Source: SIG603 sp964369215 (GTDB lineage Bacteria; Bacillota; Clostridia; Oscillospirales; Acutalibacteraceae). Taken from it: 10,665 nucleotides of DNA. Position 1 is the first letter of the stretch. Each line of letters opens with the position of its first letter. The DNA is taken from positions 1 through 10,665 of the forward strand of contig CAYJEZ010000090.1 of NCBI GenBank assembly GCA_964369215.1, given 5' to 3'. The position numbers were made by a program, and so were the translations under genes. The notes under the pieces are model-generated. The model had not been told where the DNA came from, ran no database searches, and worked only from the letters and a program-made list of their open reading frames with translations. This document shows, piece by piece, positions 1-6,617 of this stretch.

Positions 1-56
1 TAGTTTCAGTTGGTTACAGTATTATACCAACAAATAGAACTGGTCTAGATGGGTAA
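1..56 (+). CDS. 3' end of an unidentified gene running in from the left (partial)
   Basis: Reading frame 3 of the plus strand is open from the window edge and ends VSVGYSIIPTNRTGLDG before a TAA at 54-56. The stretch is only 17 codons, so no family can be named. Two things support a real gene end: the residues look protein-like, and a strong two-way terminator hairpin follows 17 nt later, between this frame and the convergent CobW-type gene. The other two plus frames hit stops at 1-3 and 35-37. It could be chance. Confidence 0.4.
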   Translation, partial: VSVGYSIIPTNRTGLDG

Positions 57-72
57 CATATAGTAAATTAAC

Positions 73-115
73 AAAAAGATTGTGACGAAACATGTTGTTT
101 TATCACAATCTTTTT
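73..115. terminator. Bidirectional intrinsic terminator between convergent genes
   Basis: A perfect 13-bp stem (AAAAAGATTGTGA at 73-85 with its complement at 103-115) encloses a 17-nt loop. The A-run on one arm and T-run on the other give a U-tract in either direction. It sits 7 nt past the CobW-type stop on the minus strand and 17 nt past the partial plus-strand gene's stop, so it can end both transcripts. Confidence 0.85.
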
Positions 116-122
116 AAGTTTA

Positions 123-1016
123 TTATTTACTGCAACTATAGGACTCAATTTCGCTAAATTTAAGCTGTGTAGAGTTGTAAAGCAGTACTATAAAAGACTT
201 TGAGTACTCGTGCTTAGTCTCTCTTAAATCGACATCTCCCATTACACACTCTAGGTTGAAGTCTCCTTTAGTGGTATGAATAAACCCTTTAATTCTATAA
301 GCTTTGTCTTTAAAAGTAGCTAGCCAACTTGTAAACTTGTCTAAGTCTAGCACATCTTCAAATTCAAAGAGTTTACGTTGTAAAATGATGTCTTTTTTAC
401 CAACTGTTCCATCTTTTTTAGTGTGTTTTAAATCTTTAAAAGCGCTTATATCAACTTTAGCAAAACTTGTTTCAATAATTTTAGCCTCGCTGTTTATTGT
501 AAGCAGTTCTTTTTTTACTAAAGATAAATCGCTTACTAGGTCGCATTTATTAATAATAAAAAGGTCGGCTGCTTTTACTTGGTTTTCTACACAAACGGCG
601 GTTTTAAGCACTTTTGTAAAGTTTTTTGCATCTATTAGGCTAATAACTCCCCTAAAGTCAAACTCAATGTTATAGTATTTTTTCATACTTTCCATAATCT
701 CGTCAGAGTTCATAGGGTCAGAAAGCCCAGATGTCTCTACAATTATTGTGCCTACATCAAGGCTATTGGCCATTTTTAACGCTTCCATAAAAAGGTCTTT
801 TCGGCACACGCAAAATATCGAGCCGTTGGTAATCTCATAGCTTTCAATGCCTTTAGACTTTAAATAGTCGCCGTCAACTCCAACGCTACCAAACTCATTT
901 ACAATAATAGCTATACGCTCATTTTTAAAGCTCTCTGAAAGCTCAGTTAAAAGCGTGGTTTTACCCGAACCCAAAAAGCCAGTAATAAGGTATAAAGCCT
1001 TGTTTTTATCACTCAT
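123..1016 (-). CDS. CobW/P47K-family GTPase, probable metallochaperone
   Basis: 297-residue SIMIBI-class GTPase of the CobW/HypB/UreG group, whose members use GTP hydrolysis to insert metals (zinc, cobalt, nickel) into client proteins in the cytoplasm. Visible motifs: Walker A GFLGSGKTT at residues 13-21, the Walker B-like segment ETSGLSDP at 94-101, and the guanine-specificity motif NKCD at 156-159. Residues from about 210 match a shortened CobW C-terminal domain. The metal-binding CxCC motif normal for the family is altered: the segment reads NGSIFCVCRKD at 64-74, leaving C69 and C71. The start lies 5 nt after the stop of the UroD-family gene and has only a distant GAGG, so translation is probably coupled to that gene. 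The pairing suggests that the UroD-family protein or its corrinoid partner is the client, which is an inference. The metal cannot be read from the sequence. Confidence 0.88.
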   Translation of the reverse strand: MSDKNKALYLITGFLGSGKTTLLTELSESFKNERIAIIVNEFGSVGVDGDYLKSKGIESYEITNGSIFCVCRKDLFMEALKMANSLDVGTIIVETSGLSDPMNSDEIMESMKKYYNIEFDFRGVISLIDAKNFTKVLKTAVCVENQVKAADLFIINKCDLVSDLSLVKKELLTINSEAKIIETSFAKVDISAFKDLKHTKKDGTVGKKDIILQRKLFEFEDVLDLDKFTSWLATFKDKAYRIKGFIHTTKGDFNLECVMGDVDLRETKHEYSKSFIVLLYNSTQLKFSEIESYSCSK

Positions 1017-1021
1017 AAAGC

Positions 1022-2374
1022 TTATAAAACCTCATTTATAGAAGCCTCTAGCTCTGTTTTGCTAGGAATAATTGAAGAGTAACAAAGCTTGCCGTTAATG
1101 TAAATTGAAGGAAGATTTGAAACACCCATTTTAATGCATCTTGCAATGTTCTCTTTAAGTGTAAATTTGTACTCTACAACGTCAATTTTATCTCCGTAAC
1201 TGTCTTTAGCCACATTAGCAGCTCCCATCATATAGGTACAAGCGGCGCAAGTCTCAGAGTCTAATGTAAATACTTCTACAAGTGGCTTGTCTAAGTTGTC
1301 GTAGTCAGGAATATCAACCTCGATAGCACTAAAGTCTGTACCTGTGTAATCTTTAACAATTTCACGGCACTTCTCTGTTTCAATAACTGCTTGAGCAGCT
1401 CCGATTGTGTTTTGTGCAGGAGTAGAGAAAGGCATGTCGCAACCTGGTGAGATAATAAGGTTTTTATTTGTTAGGTTGTCGATTAAGTCGATAACATATT
1501 TCATATTGTCTTGTTGAGAGCCGTGTAACATGGTTGTAGTTAGAGGTATATTTCCACCTAAAGCTACATTGTATTTATCTGTAATTTCTTTTGCGGTTTT
1601 CATGTCAACGTTCTCGTCAATACCAATGCTGTCTGGTTTTGTTTGGCACATAACCTCAATGTTTCTTGTTGCATTTCCACAAACAAAGAAAGAGTTTTTA
1701 ACGCCTTTTTCTCTTGTGTAAGCAAAAACTTCTGAGAATGCCCCTGACATAAACTCCTCAAAATGAGTTGGTGAAACTTGAGAAACAAGTGGGTCTACAA
1801 CTGCGATAATGTCCATTCCGGCAGCTACATAGTGGTCTATCATAGCCTTAGACACCTTTGCACAGTAGTTTATAAGATTTAGAACATACTCTTCGTCGTC
1901 AAACATATCCATAAATATGTCGTTTCCTCTAAGGTGAGAGGCAAGAGTAAAAGGTCCACAAATTAAGCCATAAAGAGCTAGGTCTTCATACTCTTCTCTA
2001 ATTTGTTTCATAACCTTTGTAATTAGCGGAATTCTACCGTCGGTAGCACTTGGAACTGTGCACTCGCAAGGAATTTCGTCTGTATTTGCTAGCGGGTGAG
2101 TTTTTACTGATGGAGGAGCTTCGTCTGCCCATACAAGTTCGCAACCTAAAATCTCTGCCTCTACTTGTAAATCAAAAAATACTGGAAAGCCATCTGGGTT
2201 GTAAAGCTTAATAGATTCTTTCATTCCCTCAATAATTTTTGCTTCATCAGTTAGCATCTCTGTCGCTGTGCTACCTGTTAAAAAACCTGCATGAACGCCT
2301 ACAAAAGGTACCCAAGGCACTCTTTTGGTCTCAATATGATTTAATGTGTCTAAAACTAATTGCTTTTTACTCAT
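1022..2374 (-). CDS. UroD/MtaA-family protein with C-terminal thioredoxin-like domain, likely corrinoid-linked methyltransferase
   Basis: A 450-residue two-domain protein. Residues 1 to about 345 form a UroD-superfamily barrel, which includes uroporphyrinogen decarboxylases and the zinc-dependent methylcobamide methyltransferases MtaA/MtbA. Two cysteines sit where the methyltransferases carry zinc ligands: C232 in FVCGN and C312 in SPGCDMPFSTPAQNT. The family's usual H-x-C histidine is replaced by F230. The arginine-rich N-terminal signature of true heme-pathway UroD is not visible. Residues about 365-450 form a thioredoxin-like fold with a CAAC motif at 376-379 and a NLPSIYINGK segment at 420-429 containing the expected cis-proline. 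The start has AAAAGGAG nine nt upstream. The gene is first in a pair with the CobW-type GTPase and follows a PocR-AraC regulator. A role in methyl transfer to or from a corrinoid is plausible. The substrate is unknown, and most annotation pipelines would call it only a UroD-family protein. Confidence 0.85.
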   Translation of the reverse strand: MSKKQLVLDTLNHIETKRVPWVPFVGVHAGFLTGSTATEMLTDEAKIIEGMKESIKLYNPDGFPVFFDLQVEAEILGCELVWADEAPPSVKTHPLANTDEIPCECTVPSATDGRIPLITKVMKQIREEYEDLALYGLICGPFTLASHLRGNDIFMDMFDDEEYVLNLINYCAKVSKAMIDHYVAAGMDIIAVVDPLVSQVSPTHFEEFMSGAFSEVFAYTREKGVKNSFFVCGNATRNIEVMCQTKPDSIGIDENVDMKTAKEITDKYNVALGGNIPLTTTMLHGSQQDNMKYVIDLIDNLTNKNLIISPGCDMPFSTPAQNTIGAAQAVIETEKCREIVKDYTGTDFSAIEVDIPDYDNLDKPLVEVFTLDSETCAACTYMMGAANVAKDSYGDKIDVVEYKFTLKENIARCIKMGVSNLPSIYINGKLCYSSIIPSKTELEASINEVL

Positions 2375-2380
2375 AATACA

Positions 2381-2466
2381 AAACTCCTTTTATTATTATA
2401 ATTGTTAATAAAGTGACAATTCAACTAATGTTATTAAAGTAATTATAATAGAATAAAAGGAGGTTT
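2381..2466 (-). promoter_or_regulatory. Long inverted repeat covering the ribosome binding site of the UroD-family gene
   Basis: The arm at 2384-2403, which contains the Shine-Dalgarno AAAAGGAG on the minus strand, is complementary to 2441-2462 over 20 bp with a single 2-nt bulge. An inner 7-bp pair (2405-2411 with 2431-2437) extends the stem. If transcription begins near or above position 2462, the ribosome binding site would be buried in the hairpin. If it begins at the -10 inside the distal arm, the feature acts only as DNA. Confidence 0.6.
2442..2447 (-). promoter_or_regulatory. Candidate -10 element for the UroD-CobW unit
   Basis: A perfect TATAAT lies on the minus strand 68 nt before the ATG. 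No good -35 is found 16-18 nt upstream, which fits an activator-dependent promoter. The direct repeat at 2469-2503 ends right at the expected -35 position. An alternative promoter, TTTACA with a 16-nt spacer and TACAAT, lies inside the repeat itself and would put the start near 2460. Confidence 0.4.
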
Positions 2467-2468
2467 TA

Positions 2469-2503
2469 TTGTAAAATATTATTTTGTTTTGTAAAATATT
2501 ATT
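2469..2503 (-). promoter_or_regulatory. Tandem 15-bp direct repeat, candidate AraC-type operator
   Basis: TTGTAAAATATTATT (plus strand) occurs identically at 2469-2483 and 2489-2503, a period of exactly 20 bp, about two helical turns. AraC-family activators commonly bind two direct half-sites about 21 bp apart next to the -35. The pair lies between the PocR-AraC gene and the UroD-CobW genes, directly upstream of the candidate -10. Regulation by the neighbour is inferred. Confidence 0.55.
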
Positions 2504-2518
2504 GAAGAATAATTACGA

Positions 2519-2537
2519 TTTCAACTTAATTTACTAT
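2519..2537 (-). repeat. Dispersed 19-bp motif, copy A
   Basis: TTTCAACTTAATTTACTAT on the plus strand. It overlaps the TAG stop of the PocR-AraC gene. It differs at one base from the copies at 3712-3730 and 8258-8276. Confidence 0.7.
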
Positions 2538-3634
2538 ACTATTCTGTCTTTATATCTACCAGGAGAAATTCCTGTAAATTTTTTAAACACTTTTGTAAAA
2601 TAACTTTGATCTTCAAATCCTACAACACAAGCTATTTCAGACAATGATAAATTGCTTGAAAGAAGAAATTCTTTGCTTTTTTCTACCCTTAAATTATTGA
2701 TATAGTCAGTAAAACTACATTTTAGTTCGTCTTTTATTAGTTTGCTCAAATAAGATGGGCTTAAATAAACATGGCTTGAAACGTCTTGTAGTGTGAGTTT
2801 TTCGGTAAATCTAGATTTTATGTAATTACAAATTTTAGTAATTATAGCCTTATGTTTTACATTTTCTAAGTCTGGAACATAGGTCATATAATTATGAACT
2901 ACAGAAATAAGCCACTCGCTTAAGTCGTCCATGTCGTTAATTAAATCTATTTCTTTAATGTATTTTGCGTTATACCTTAAAATAAGCGACGAGTTAACGC
3001 CTGATTTAATTATACTTCGTGATAACAGCACAATAAACTCTATAGTTCTTGATTTAATAATAGTAAAATCTTTTGCAGACTCAAGCAAGATATGGCAAAT
3101 AATATTATTTATTGTCTCTTTTACCAAGCTTTTATTGCCCATTAAAATAGCGGTTTCAAGCTCGTTTTCATACTCAATGCTTACACTGGCAAGGCTTAAG
3201 TCGTCTAAATTATTGTAAATTGAGTTTAAAATTTCACTCTTAGTCAGTTTCTTCTCATCTTCAATAAAAAAGCTGAAGGCATTGTAAATAATTTCACTTA
3301 CAGAGCCTACTGCTTTTGTAGAGAGAACAGGCAGAAAAAAGCTATCAAACTCACTTTCTTCCATGACTATAGGCCCTGTAATAAGCGTTTTTGAATTGTA
3401 TTTATTTTGAGTAGCAATAAAAATGAAACTTTTATCACAGTAGTAAATAAATTTATTACCCCAACGCTCTGCTTCTTTAGCCGAGTGAAAGTGTTTTTGA
3501 TTAGCACCACAGGCACCGCAAGTTTTGCAGTAGTCAGGCATAACATTATTGCTTACTTTTACTGTATCTAAAACGCAAGATTTAATGCCTGTTATATTAA
3601 AAATATGGTTTGAAATTTGTTCTGCATTAAACAT
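2534..3634 (-). CDS. AraC-family regulator with N-terminal PocR-type sensory domain
   Basis: 366 residues. The N-terminal part, to about residue 110, resembles the PocR ligand-binding domain: cysteines C36, C39 and C42 in YCKTCGACG, then C66 in FIYYCDKS and the short GPIVM strand near 87-91. PocR domains occur in regulators of propanediol/cobalamin and corrinoid methyltransferase genes and are thought to bind small hydrocarbon-like ligands. The last 100 residues (about 264-364) are a double AraC helix-turn-helix, with LTLQDVSSHVYLSPSYLSKL as the first helix pair and GFEDQSYFTKVFKKFTGISP as the family signature. The ATG has GAGG seven nt upstream. The gene is transcribed toward the UroD-CobW pair, and the direct repeat in between is a likely target. 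No terminator is visible between them, so some read-through is possible. The cysteine cluster could hold a metal or respond to redox state. Confidence 0.85.
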   Translation of the reverse strand: MFNAEQISNHIFNITGIKSCVLDTVKVSNNVMPDYCKTCGACGANQKHFHSAKEAERWGNKFIYYCDKSFIFIATQNKYNSKTLITGPIVMEESEFDSFFLPVLSTKAVGSVSEIIYNAFSFFIEDEKKLTKSEILNSIYNNLDDLSLASVSIEYENELETAILMGNKSLVKETINNIICHILLESAKDFTIIKSRTIEFIVLLSRSIIKSGVNSSLILRYNAKYIKEIDLINDMDDLSEWLISVVHNYMTYVPDLENVKHKAIITKICNYIKSRFTEKLTLQDVSSHVYLSPSYLSKLIKDELKCSFTDYINNLRVEKSKEFLLSSNLSLSEIACVVGFEDQSYFTKVFKKFTGISPGRYKDRIV

Positions 3635-3649
3635 TTAGCAACCTCATTA

Positions 3650-3735
3650 GTATGGTAATTAAACTTGAAAACTAACAGCGTCAAAGCTTTTTGATTATCT
3701 TTCTGTAGTGGTTTCAAGTTAATTTACTATAATAT
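3650..3735. repeat. Small inverted-repeat element upstream of the AraC gene
   Basis: AACTTGAAA at 3662-3670 and its complement at 3712-3720 lie exactly 50 bp apart, start to start, and similarity extends outward through AATTAA-type sequence on both sides. It could be an autoregulatory operator (five helical turns) or a short mobile hairpin element. A weak promoter (TTGACG with a T-rich -10) for the AraC gene may lie inside. Confidence 0.4.
3712..3730 (-). repeat. Dispersed 19-bp motif, copy B
   Basis: TTTCAAGTTAATTTACTAT on the plus strand, just beyond the T-tract of the terminator that ends the CdaR-type gene. It also forms the outer arm of the inverted repeat upstream of the AraC gene. Confidence 0.7.
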
Positions 3736-3753
3736 ACTGATATATAACTCAAA

Positions 3754-3787
3754 GATAAAAACTCCTCGCACATAAGCACGAGGAGTT
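3754..3787 (-). terminator. Intrinsic terminator after the CdaR-type gene
   Basis: A 9-bp perfect stem (AACTCCTCG at 3760-3768 with its complement at 3779-3787) closes a 10-nt loop and is followed on the minus strand by TTTTTATC. It begins 22 nt past the stop of the CdaR-type gene. Confidence 0.85.
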
Positions 3788-3808
3788 ATATTAAAAAAGT
3801 ATTATCTG

Positions 3809-4894
3809 TTAAAACTTAACAGGCCCCGATGAAAGGTATTTTTTAACCATAAGCGCAACTTTAAATATAATTGCATCCTCAAACTCTCTTAAGTCTAGAC
3901 CTGTAATTTTTTTAATTTTCTCAAGTCTGTAAACCAAAGTATTTCTGTGAACAAAAAGCTTTCTTGAAGTTTCAGAAACATTTAGATTGTTCTCAAAGAA
4001 TTTTTGAATAGTAAAGAGTGTCTCGTGGTCTAAAGACTCAATAGAGCCACGTTTAAACACCTCTTTTAAGAATATGTCACATAAAGTGGTCGGCAACTGA
4101 TAAATAAGCCTTGCAACGCCTAGGTTGTCGTATCTAATAATAGTTTTTTCTGTGTCAAAAACCTTACCAACCTCTAAAGCTACTTGAGCCTCTTTAAATG
4201 ACTTAGCAAGCCCTTTAATTCCATCTACCACTGTACCTATACCAATGGTGCAGTGTGTATAGAACTCTCCTGAAAGAGTGTCAACAATAGAGTCTGCTAG
4301 CTTGTCTATGTCTTTAGGGTCAACATTTGCTTTAATCTCTTTAACTAAAGCTATGTCAGTCTCGTTGATATTAATAACAAAGTCTTTGTTTTTATCAGGG
4401 AATAAATTTTGAAGAACATCGTAAACAGAAATATCTGTTCTGTTTGAGATTTTAATAATCATACAAACTCTGCTTACCTCATTGTTAAAATGAAGTTCTC
4501 TGCTCTTTAAGTAAATATCGCCTGATAGTATATTGTCTAGAATAACATTTTTGATGAAATTGCTTCTGTCATATTTCTCGTCATAATATTGTTTTATACT
4601 AAATAAAGAAACAGCTAGAATATTTGCATATCTATGTGCGTCTTGGTCTGTACCCAAAACAAACACAACATATTCAGCCCTTGGGTTGTCTCCAAAAGCT
4701 TTATAAGTATAATTACCTATTGTAAACGAACCTTGTATAGCAAAATCTTCAGAGGTAACTCCCTCGCCTAATTCACCTATTTTACCAAGCTCGCTACACG
4801 CAATTATATTAGCATTCTCATCTATTACTCCAATAACTCTGTCAATAGCATCTTTCATTTGATGAATAATACCTTGAAATAGTCTATTAGACAT
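3809..4894 (-). CDS. CdaR/PucR-type helix-turn-helix transcriptional regulator
   Basis: 361 residues from the chosen ATG. Another ATG lies two codons upstream, but a GGGGA at 4901-4905 touches it and is correctly spaced (6 nt) for the second, which gives the familiar opening MSNRLFQGII. The N-terminal half matches the sugar-diacid-recognition domain of the CdaR family. The middle is a degenerate GGDEF-like region (for example CTIGIGTVVDGIKGLAKSF). The last 60 residues are the PucR-type helix-turn-helix with NLNVSETSRKLFVHRNTLVYRLEKI. Family members such as CdaR control sugar-acid genes. The effector here is unknown, and the only carbohydrate-type neighbour is the ABC ATPase upstream. The gene has its own near-consensus promoter and its own terminator, so it is monocistronic. 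Confidence 0.87.
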   Translation of the reverse strand: MSNRLFQGIIHQMKDAIDRVIGVIDENANIIACSELGKIGELGEGVTSEDFAIQGSFTIGNYTYKAFGDNPRAEYVVFVLGTDQDAHRYANILAVSLFSIKQYYDEKYDRSNFIKNVILDNILSGDIYLKSRELHFNNEVSRVCMIIKISNRTDISVYDVLQNLFPDKNKDFVININETDIALVKEIKANVDPKDIDKLADSIVDTLSGEFYTHCTIGIGTVVDGIKGLAKSFKEAQVALEVGKVFDTEKTIIRYDNLGVARLIYQLPTTLCDIFLKEVFKRGSIESLDHETLFTIQKFFENNLNVSETSRKLFVHRNTLVYRLEKIKKITGLDLREFEDAIIFKVALMVKKYLSSGPVKF

Positions 4895-4970
4895 ACCCAT
4901 TCCCCATTTCTACATTAAAATATTTATAAGTTTTTATAGTTTTTTACAACTGCTAAATTACCACACTATT

Positions 4971-4999
4971 ATTTTACCTAATTTAAACAAAAAATTCAA
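4971..4999 (-). promoter_or_regulatory. Promoter of the CdaR-type gene
   Basis: On the minus strand, TTGAAT (4994-4999), a 17-nt spacer and TAAAAT (4971-4976). The start would fall near 4964, leaving a leader of about 70 nt. It lies between the upstream terminator and the gene, as expected. Confidence 0.65.
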
Positions 5000-5052
5000 G
5001 TCTTTTGTTAAAATTTGAAAAAGATAGTTAAATAAATACATAAAGAACATAG

Positions 5053-5080
5053 AAAAAGGCATCTCAATAGTTAAGATGCC
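5053..5080 (-). terminator. Intrinsic terminator after the ABC ATPase gene
   Basis: The stem GGCATCT (minus strand, 5074-5080) pairs with 5058-5064, closes a 9-nt loop, and is followed by TTTTTC at 5052-5057. It starts 28 nt past the stop codon. Confidence 0.85.
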
Positions 5081-5108
5081 CTAAAAATTCTAATAATAAT
5101 TTGAGAAA

Positions 5109-6227
5109 TTAGTTAAGAATTGTAACTTCTGTCTCTTTATCGAACAAATGCATTTTGCTCATTTTAAATGCGATAGCTGCTGAGTCGCCTGCTTTAGCTT
5201 TTGAAGAAGGGTCAACACGAGCAGTAACAGCATTGCCTTCGCAGTTTAGGTATAGGTAAGTTTCAGCACCCATAAGCTCTGTAACTTCAACCTCTGCAGT
5301 AGCTTTTGCATCTTTCCATTTTTCTAACATCTCAGGCTCATCATGAACGTCCTCAGGACGAATACCAAATACAACCTCTTTGCCAACATAAGCGTTAAGG
5401 TCTGTAGTAGCACCTGATAATTTAGCATCAGGAACCATGATTTTAGCTGCACCGAATGTTAAGTAGAAAGAGTTACCGTCTTTACCTAATGTAGCGTCAA
5501 TAAAGTTCATTTGAGGTGAACCCATGAATCCAGCAACAAACTCGTTAACTGGGCTATCGTATAGGTTTTGTGGTGTATCAACTTGTTGAATAAATCCGTC
5601 TTTCATAACAACGATTCTATCACCCATTGTCATAGCCTCTGTTTGGTCATGAGTAACGTAAATAAATGTTGTACCTAGTTTTTTATGAAGCTTAGAAATC
5701 TCAGTTCTCATTTGAGCACGAAGTTTAGCATCAAGGTTTGATAGAGGCTCATCTAGTAAGAAAACTTTAGGGTCACGAACAATAGCACGACCAAGCGCAA
5801 CACGTTGTCTTTGACCACCTGAAAGAGCTTTAGGTTTTCTGTCTAGTAAGTGGCTTATGTCAAGAATTCTTGCAGCCTCTTCAACACGACGTTTGATTTC
5901 CTCTTTGGGAGTTTTTCTTAGTTTTAGACCGAATGCCATATTATCATATACAGTCATATGAGGATAAAGCGCATAGCTTTGGAAAACCATTGCTATATCT
6001 CTATCTTTAGGAGCAACGTCATTTGCAAGAACGTCGCCGATGTAAAGCTCGCCTTTGCTGATCTCCTCAAGACCTGCAACCATTCTAAGAGTAGTTGACT
6101 TACCGCAACCAGATGGGCCAACCAAAATGATGAATTCTTTGTCTTCAATGTCTAAACAGAAATCTGTAACAGCTGTAACGCCGCCATCGTAAATCTTATA
6201 CACATTATTAAGTTTTACATTTGCCAT
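5109..6227 (-). CDS. Sugar-type ABC transporter ATP-binding protein (MsmX/UgpC class)
   Basis: 372 residues. The longest frame begins 15 nt earlier, but that ATG is fused to the Shine-Dalgarno sequence GGAGGA (6235-6240), which is ideally placed for the inner ATG, so the protein starts MANVKL. It carries all nucleotide-binding motifs: Walker A GPSGCGKST at 37-45, Q-loop Q83, signature LSGGQ at 135-139, Walker B ending D159-E160, and H-loop H193. The C-terminal third, with FGIRPEDV, is the OB/TOBE regulatory domain typical of ATPases serving CUT1 carbohydrate importers. It acts on the inner face of the membrane as a dimer bound to permeases. No permease or binding-protein gene adjoins it and a terminator follows directly. 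It is therefore probably a shared ATPase serving several importers, as MsmX does in Bacillus (inference). Confidence 0.92.
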   Translation of the reverse strand: MANVKLNNVYKIYDGGVTAVTDFCLDIEDKEFIILVGPSGCGKSTTLRMVAGLEEISKGELYIGDVLANDVAPKDRDIAMVFQSYALYPHMTVYDNMAFGLKLRKTPKEEIKRRVEEAARILDISHLLDRKPKALSGGQRQRVALGRAIVRDPKVFLLDEPLSNLDAKLRAQMRTEISKLHKKLGTTFIYVTHDQTEAMTMGDRIVVMKDGFIQQVDTPQNLYDSPVNEFVAGFMGSPQMNFIDATLGKDGNSFYLTFGAAKIMVPDAKLSGATTDLNAYVGKEVVFGIRPEDVHDEPEMLEKWKDAKATAEVEVTELMGAETYLYLNCEGNAVTARVDPSSKAKAGDSAAIAFKMSKMHLFDKETEVTILN

Positions 6228-6245
6228 TTCTAAGTCCTCCATTAT

Positions 6246-6617
6246 ATTTTAATCTTTAAGTATTTATAAACCACACAATTTCCGTGAAATTTATTGATAC
6301 TAGTATATCAAAACTGCGTGCTCTTTCCTATTCATTTTTTAGCCAAACTTTAGTTTCTGTTTTTATATACTTTGACGTTTTGCCAAAAAAATTTTCAACA
6401 ATATATTGCACAATACATAAAAAAATTACTTTTTTCACATGGTTAGTTAATTATTGAATAATAAAAAATTAAATATTTTACTAATTATTTTAAGTTAAGA
6501 TAAGCGTTTAATTGGTAATCACAACGCTATATTTAATGTTATACTATATAAAAATATTAATATAAGCGTTGCTAGTTTAAAAATTTTCAACTTAAAATTG
6601 AAATACAACCAAAATAG
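6246..6617. promoter_or_regulatory. 372-bp AT-rich gap upstream of the ABC ATPase gene with repeated half-sites
   Basis: No convincing gene. TTAANATAAGCGTT occurs at 6495-6508 and 6557-6570 in the same orientation, and a degenerate inverted copy beginning AACGCT lies at 6523-6536. The inverted copy pairs with the outer one to form a 12-bp hairpin with a single bulge. A weak minus-strand promoter (TTGTGA at 6519-6524, 16-nt spacer, TATCTT at 6497-6502) overlaps the inner sites. Nearer the gene are two imperfect palindromes, at 6371-6387 (TTTGACGTTTTGCCAAA) and 6294-6311 (centred on ATACTAGTAT). The leader would be about 270 nt if the distal promoter is used. Confidence 0.45.
6581..6603 (-). 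terminator. Weak AT-rich terminator candidate after the DUF4830 gene
   Basis: TTTCAA and TTGAAA form a 6-bp stem on the minus strand, followed by ATTTTT. There is only one G-C pair per arm, so efficiency is doubtful. Confidence 0.3.

Noticed and set aside
304..675. Plus-strand open frame of 123 codons inside the CobW-type gene
   Set aside because: Composition is Ser/Leu/Phe-rich as expected of an antisense shadow, there is no ribosome binding site, and the opposite strand has clear family motifs.
1022..2374. Heme-pathway uroporphyrinogen decarboxylase (hemE)
   Set aside because: The N-terminal substrate-binding signature is absent, a thioredoxin-like domain is fused, and the methyltransferase-type cysteines and a corrinoid-type regulator nearby argue otherwise.
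2375..2533. Cobalamin riboswitch upstream of the UroD-CobW pair
   Set aside because: The leader is under about 90 nt and lacks anything like a B12 box. The structure seen is a simple long hairpin.
6371..6387. Catabolite-responsive (cre) site upstream of the ABC ATPase gene
   Set aside because: The palindrome TTTGACGTTTTGCCAAA does not fit the TGNAANCGNWNNCA spacing of CcpA sites.
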